From NCBI GenBank assembly GCA_903930505.1, contig CAIYYQ010000006.1, positions 1-7,130 on the forward strand: a stretch of DNA of 7,130 bases, read 5' to 3'. Position numbers and translations under genes: made by a program. This document shows positions 5,328-7,130 of this stretch, in pieces. Source of the DNA: Methanobacteriota archaeon (GTDB taxonomy: Archaea > Thermoplasmatota > E2 > DHVEG-1). Position 1 is the first letter of the stretch, and each line of letters starts with the position of its first letter. Under the pieces are notes generated by a model that saw nothing but the letters and a program-made list of their open reading frames with translations, had not been told where the DNA came from and searched no databases.

Positions 5328-6611
5328 CTAAATTATTTCTTCTGTGACCATCTGAGAATGCTCGAACGTCGAATCTTGTGAACGTTCAAAAAGCCGGACC
5401 GCAGGATATGCTTTTGCTTCTATAGGATTACCAGGTTCGTACACCAGTTTTAAATGACTGATATACCGGACAACAATACCCGAGATGATGTCGGAAAGAT
5501 TTTGTGAAGCTGATGTAAGCGGTTTCATCACACCACCAGAAAAATTTTCATCCTGTTCCTCGCCAGGATAACTAAGGAGTGCATCCCGTTTCTCGGGAAG
5601 ACACCATCCTTTCTTTACAAGATAATGTAAGAGTTGATTCCATCGCGTTTCCTGATCAAAGCGATCTGGAGCAAAAGAACATTCTAATCCAATTCTTGGG
5701 CCAATACCTGTTTCAGTGACATCAAAACTGAGGACGAAACGATCTGCTTTATTTTTCAAGTCGGTGACCAGTGATGTAAATTCTCCTTTTGTGTCAGACC
5801 AGCCAATCGTATTGAGATAGGGGATAATTTGCTCGGGTTGTATTTTGTTAATATAAAGGCGTATACCTTTTGTTGAACGAGACAGCATTGTACCAACCTG
5901 GAACAAAGATGCGTTTGATGGCATTTTGCGTAAGCAGTTCTGTACTCCATATTCTATTGCTTTTGATACTTTATGACCTGCAAGAAGCGGAAAAGCGGTG
6001 GTGATAAGCCATTCATATTGAGAAACATCATTTGGAGATACGTTAGCTGGTAGGCTTGTAGGTCCAAAGAAAACACTAGGAATAGGTACTTCCTGAGGAT
6101 TCTCAGGCATATCGAATTCTAACCAGAAGCATTTTACCTTGTTTTTGAGTACAGATGTAGGATCAGCCCATGATGTAGCAAAATCAGCGATATGTTGCCA
6201 TTCAGGATGGTTAAAAAAAGAATCGGGTAAATATCCGCCATGTAGGAGATTTTCGAGGACTATACGATCGTTTCCCGTGCCGGAGATCGCAAACGCCCAA
6301 TCAGCGCGTGACTCTGATTTGCCAAGGCGGCATTCAAACCCTAAGAAACTCGTTACATTTCCTGGGAAATACTCAGCAACGGAAAGGATGTCGTGCAAGT
6401 TTTCAGGGGAAACCAACTGTGACAGATGTGATTCAGCTTTGCATAAATACGTGCTCGCCAGGATGTTTTTAAGTGGGAGATGTTTGTACATTCTGGAATG
6501 TTCCAGTTGATATGTTTTGTAGGGTGCGGACGCGAGTATGTTTTCTAATCCCATTTCTCGCGCTGTACCGAATGGTTCGAATGCAGGATGAAAATCAAAG
6601 TATTTTTCCAC
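5328..6611 (-). CDS. Unknown protein, 427 aa, complete member of a tandem paralogous pair
   Basis: I do not recognise the family. The start is a GTG at 6611 with a good AAAAGGAG site (6621-6628), 9 nt away, and a TATA box behind it. The protein is soluble, with no signal peptide or membrane segment. It shows two roughly similar parts: a first with LGFECRLG (90-97) and CFWLEFDMPE...PIPSVFFG (161-183), and a second with RFVLSFDVTETGIGPRIGLE (291-310). Both have an aromatic/hydrophobic-x-FD strand followed by Pro and a hydrophobic strand, hinting at an old internal duplication. The most distinctive stretches are the C-terminal CSFAPDR...ETRW (311-324), KKGWCLPEK (333-341) and HLKLVYEPGNPIEAKAYPAV (386-405); all recur in the neighbouring copy. 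I have a faint memory of similar C-termini in bacterial proteins near peptide-modification (lanthipeptide-type) genes, but nothing here confirms it. It is more GC-rich than the FIST region. The gene is certain; its function is unknown. Confidence 0.85.
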   Translation of the reverse strand: MEKYFDFHPAFEPFGTAREMGLENILASAPYKTYQLEHSRMYKHLPLKNILASTYLCKAESHLSQLVSPENLHDILSVAEYFPGNVTSFLGFECRLGKSESRADWAFAISGTGNDRIVLENLLHGGYLPDSFFNHPEWQHIADFATSWADPTSVLKNKVKCFWLEFDMPENPQEVPIPSVFFGPTSLPANVSPNDVSQYEWLITTAFPLLAGHKVSKAIEYGVQNCLRKMPSNASLFQVGTMLSRSTKGIRLYINKIQPEQIIPYLNTIGWSDTKGEFTSLVTDLKNKADRFVLSFDVTETGIGPRIGLECSFAPDRFDQETRWNQLLHYLVKKGWCLPEKRDALLSYPGEEQDENFSGGVMKPLTSASQNLSDIISGIVVRYISHLKLVYEPGNPIEAKAYPAVRLFERSQDSTFEHSQMVTEEII

Positions 6612-6620
6612 GATATGTTT

Positions 6621-6628
6621 CTCCTTTT
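6621..6628 (-). promoter_or_regulatory. Ribosome binding site AAAAGGAG for the GTG start at 6611
   Basis: The only strong Shine-Dalgarno site near the N-terminus of the 427-residue protein, spaced 9 nt from the GTG. It supports the GTG rather than a later ATG. Confidence 0.6.
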
Positions 6629-6650
6629 GTTTATTTCATCTTATCTGTAT

Positions 6651-6666
6651 GATATATACCTTTTTC
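6651..6666 (-). promoter_or_regulatory. Archaeal-type BRE/TATA promoter of the 427-aa gene
   Basis: On the minus strand the sequence reads GAAAAAGGTATATATC. The purine-rich GAAAAAGG is a good BRE, directly followed by TATATA. The TATA core lies about 42-47 nt before the GTG, giving a start near 6625-6632 and a short leader with the Shine-Dalgarno site. It is the clearest promoter in the window and separates this gene from its upstream paralogue. Confidence 0.58.
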
Positions 6667-6733
6667 GCAGCTACATATGCAAAGGAATATGTCGGTGGCC
6701 TGCCTCTTCACTTAACATTATAATTATTATTGA

Positions 6734-7130
6734 TTACTGGTAATTTGTGTTTGTCTGAGGTCGTCCGAACAATCTGGCACCAGGGTATGCCTTTGCTTCC
6801 AATGGGTGGTTTGGTTTGTAGCAGATTTTCACATGGCTAATAAATCGAACAAGAGCACCAGAATAATCATTCTCAGGGAGTTTTACTGCAGTCATGTATG
6901 ATTCAAGAGAAAACTCATGACTTGCATCTTCTTGTTCAACACCAAGGAAATCGAGCAGCATTTCTTTTTTTTCCGGGAGGCACAGTCCTTTCTTGATTAA
7001 ATAATCAAAGAAACCAGACCAGCGGGTTTCCAGATTGTAACGATCCGGGTAAAAGGAGCACTCGATCCCGATTTTCGGGTCAATACCGTCTTCGGTGATA
7101 CCGATGTGAAGAACAAAGCGAGAGACCTCC
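6734..7130 (-). CDS. Paralogue of the 427-aa protein, C-terminal 131 residues (cut by window edge)
   Basis: The frame stays open from the right edge (first full codon at 7129) to a TAA at 6734-6736; the start is outside the window. An apparent start at 6961 is only an internal Met. The fragment aligns over its length with residues 289-417 of the neighbouring 427-aa protein. In the first 65 residues I count about 37 identities, including RFVL, ECSF-x-PDR, ETRW, KKG-x-CLPEK and GxEQ. The end matches through VRFISHVKICYKPN-x-PLEAKAYPGARLF. The middle (about residues 66-85) is more variable and carries a small length difference. Divergence is protein-level, so the duplication is not recent. Function is unknown, as for its neighbour; the gap of 122 bp contains the neighbour's promoter, so they need not be co-transcribed. 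Confidence 0.85.
   Translation of the reverse strand, partial: EVSRFVLHIGITEDGIDPKIGIECSFYPDRYNLETRWSGFFDYLIKKGLCLPEKKEMLLDFLGVEQEDASHEFSLESYMTAVKLPENDYSGALVRFISHVKICYKPNHPLEAKAYPGARLFGRPQTNTNYQ

Noticed and set aside
5756..5950. Minus-strand alternative frame within the 427-aa gene
   Set aside because: It is fully contained in the real gene in another frame, with no supporting signals.
6139..6510. Plus-strand open frame of 123 codons
   Set aside because: It is antisense to the well-supported 427-aa gene, has Arg/Ser/Cys-rich shadow composition and no ribosome site.
1..7130. CRISPR array, tRNA/rRNA gene, transposase, integrase or attachment site
   Set aside because: No regularly spaced repeats, no cloverleaf or rRNA-like segments and no recombinase-like protein were found on either strand.

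Overview
The window reads as a piece of a moderately AT-rich archaeal chromosome, most likely from a mesophile. The signs are Shine-Dalgarno sites of the GGTGGTGA/GAGGTGGG type, TATA-box promoters with purine-rich BRE-like flanks (clearest at 6651-6666 on the minus strand), T-run terminators without hairpins, a Roadblock/LC7-like protein and a geranylgeranyl-reductase-family flavoprotein. A methanogenic euryarchaeote or an Asgard-type archaeon would both fit. The genus cannot be read from the sequence, and a bacterial origin is not formally excluded.

Left part (1-1278): the window opens inside the C-terminal end of a Tyr/Ser/Gly-rich beta-sandwich protein, probably extracellular. A gene-free stretch of about 480 bp follows. 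It holds a long imperfect hairpin (555-632, about 30 base pairs), a 10-bp inverted repeat around that hairpin, and three copies of a 15-16 bp motif. Two of these copies sit in tandem just upstream of the TATA box of a small zinc-ribbon gene (831-1052). A second, shorter AT-rich gap follows that gene.

Middle (1306-3102, plus strand): a small Roadblock/LC7-like protein is followed 90 bp later by a two-domain FIST sensory protein. Together they look like a cytoplasmic ligand-sensing and small-GTPase-regulation pair, although no GTPase gene is visible here.

Right part (3156-7130, all minus strand, convergent with the FIST gene): transcription runs from the right edge leftwards. First come two tandem paralogues of a family I do not recognise: a truncated copy at the edge and a complete 427-residue copy with its own promoter and a GTG start. 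Next is a homologue of the cyanobacterial long-chain acyl-ACP reductase (AAR) that keeps the presumed catalytic cysteine. Four base pairs further on is a geranylgeranyl-reductase-like FAD enzyme. The last two form a tight operon and suggest reductive modification of an acyl or isoprenoid thioester or lipid. The FIST/Roadblock and zinc-ribbon genes are noticeably more AT-rich than the paralogue pair, so the segment may be a mosaic.
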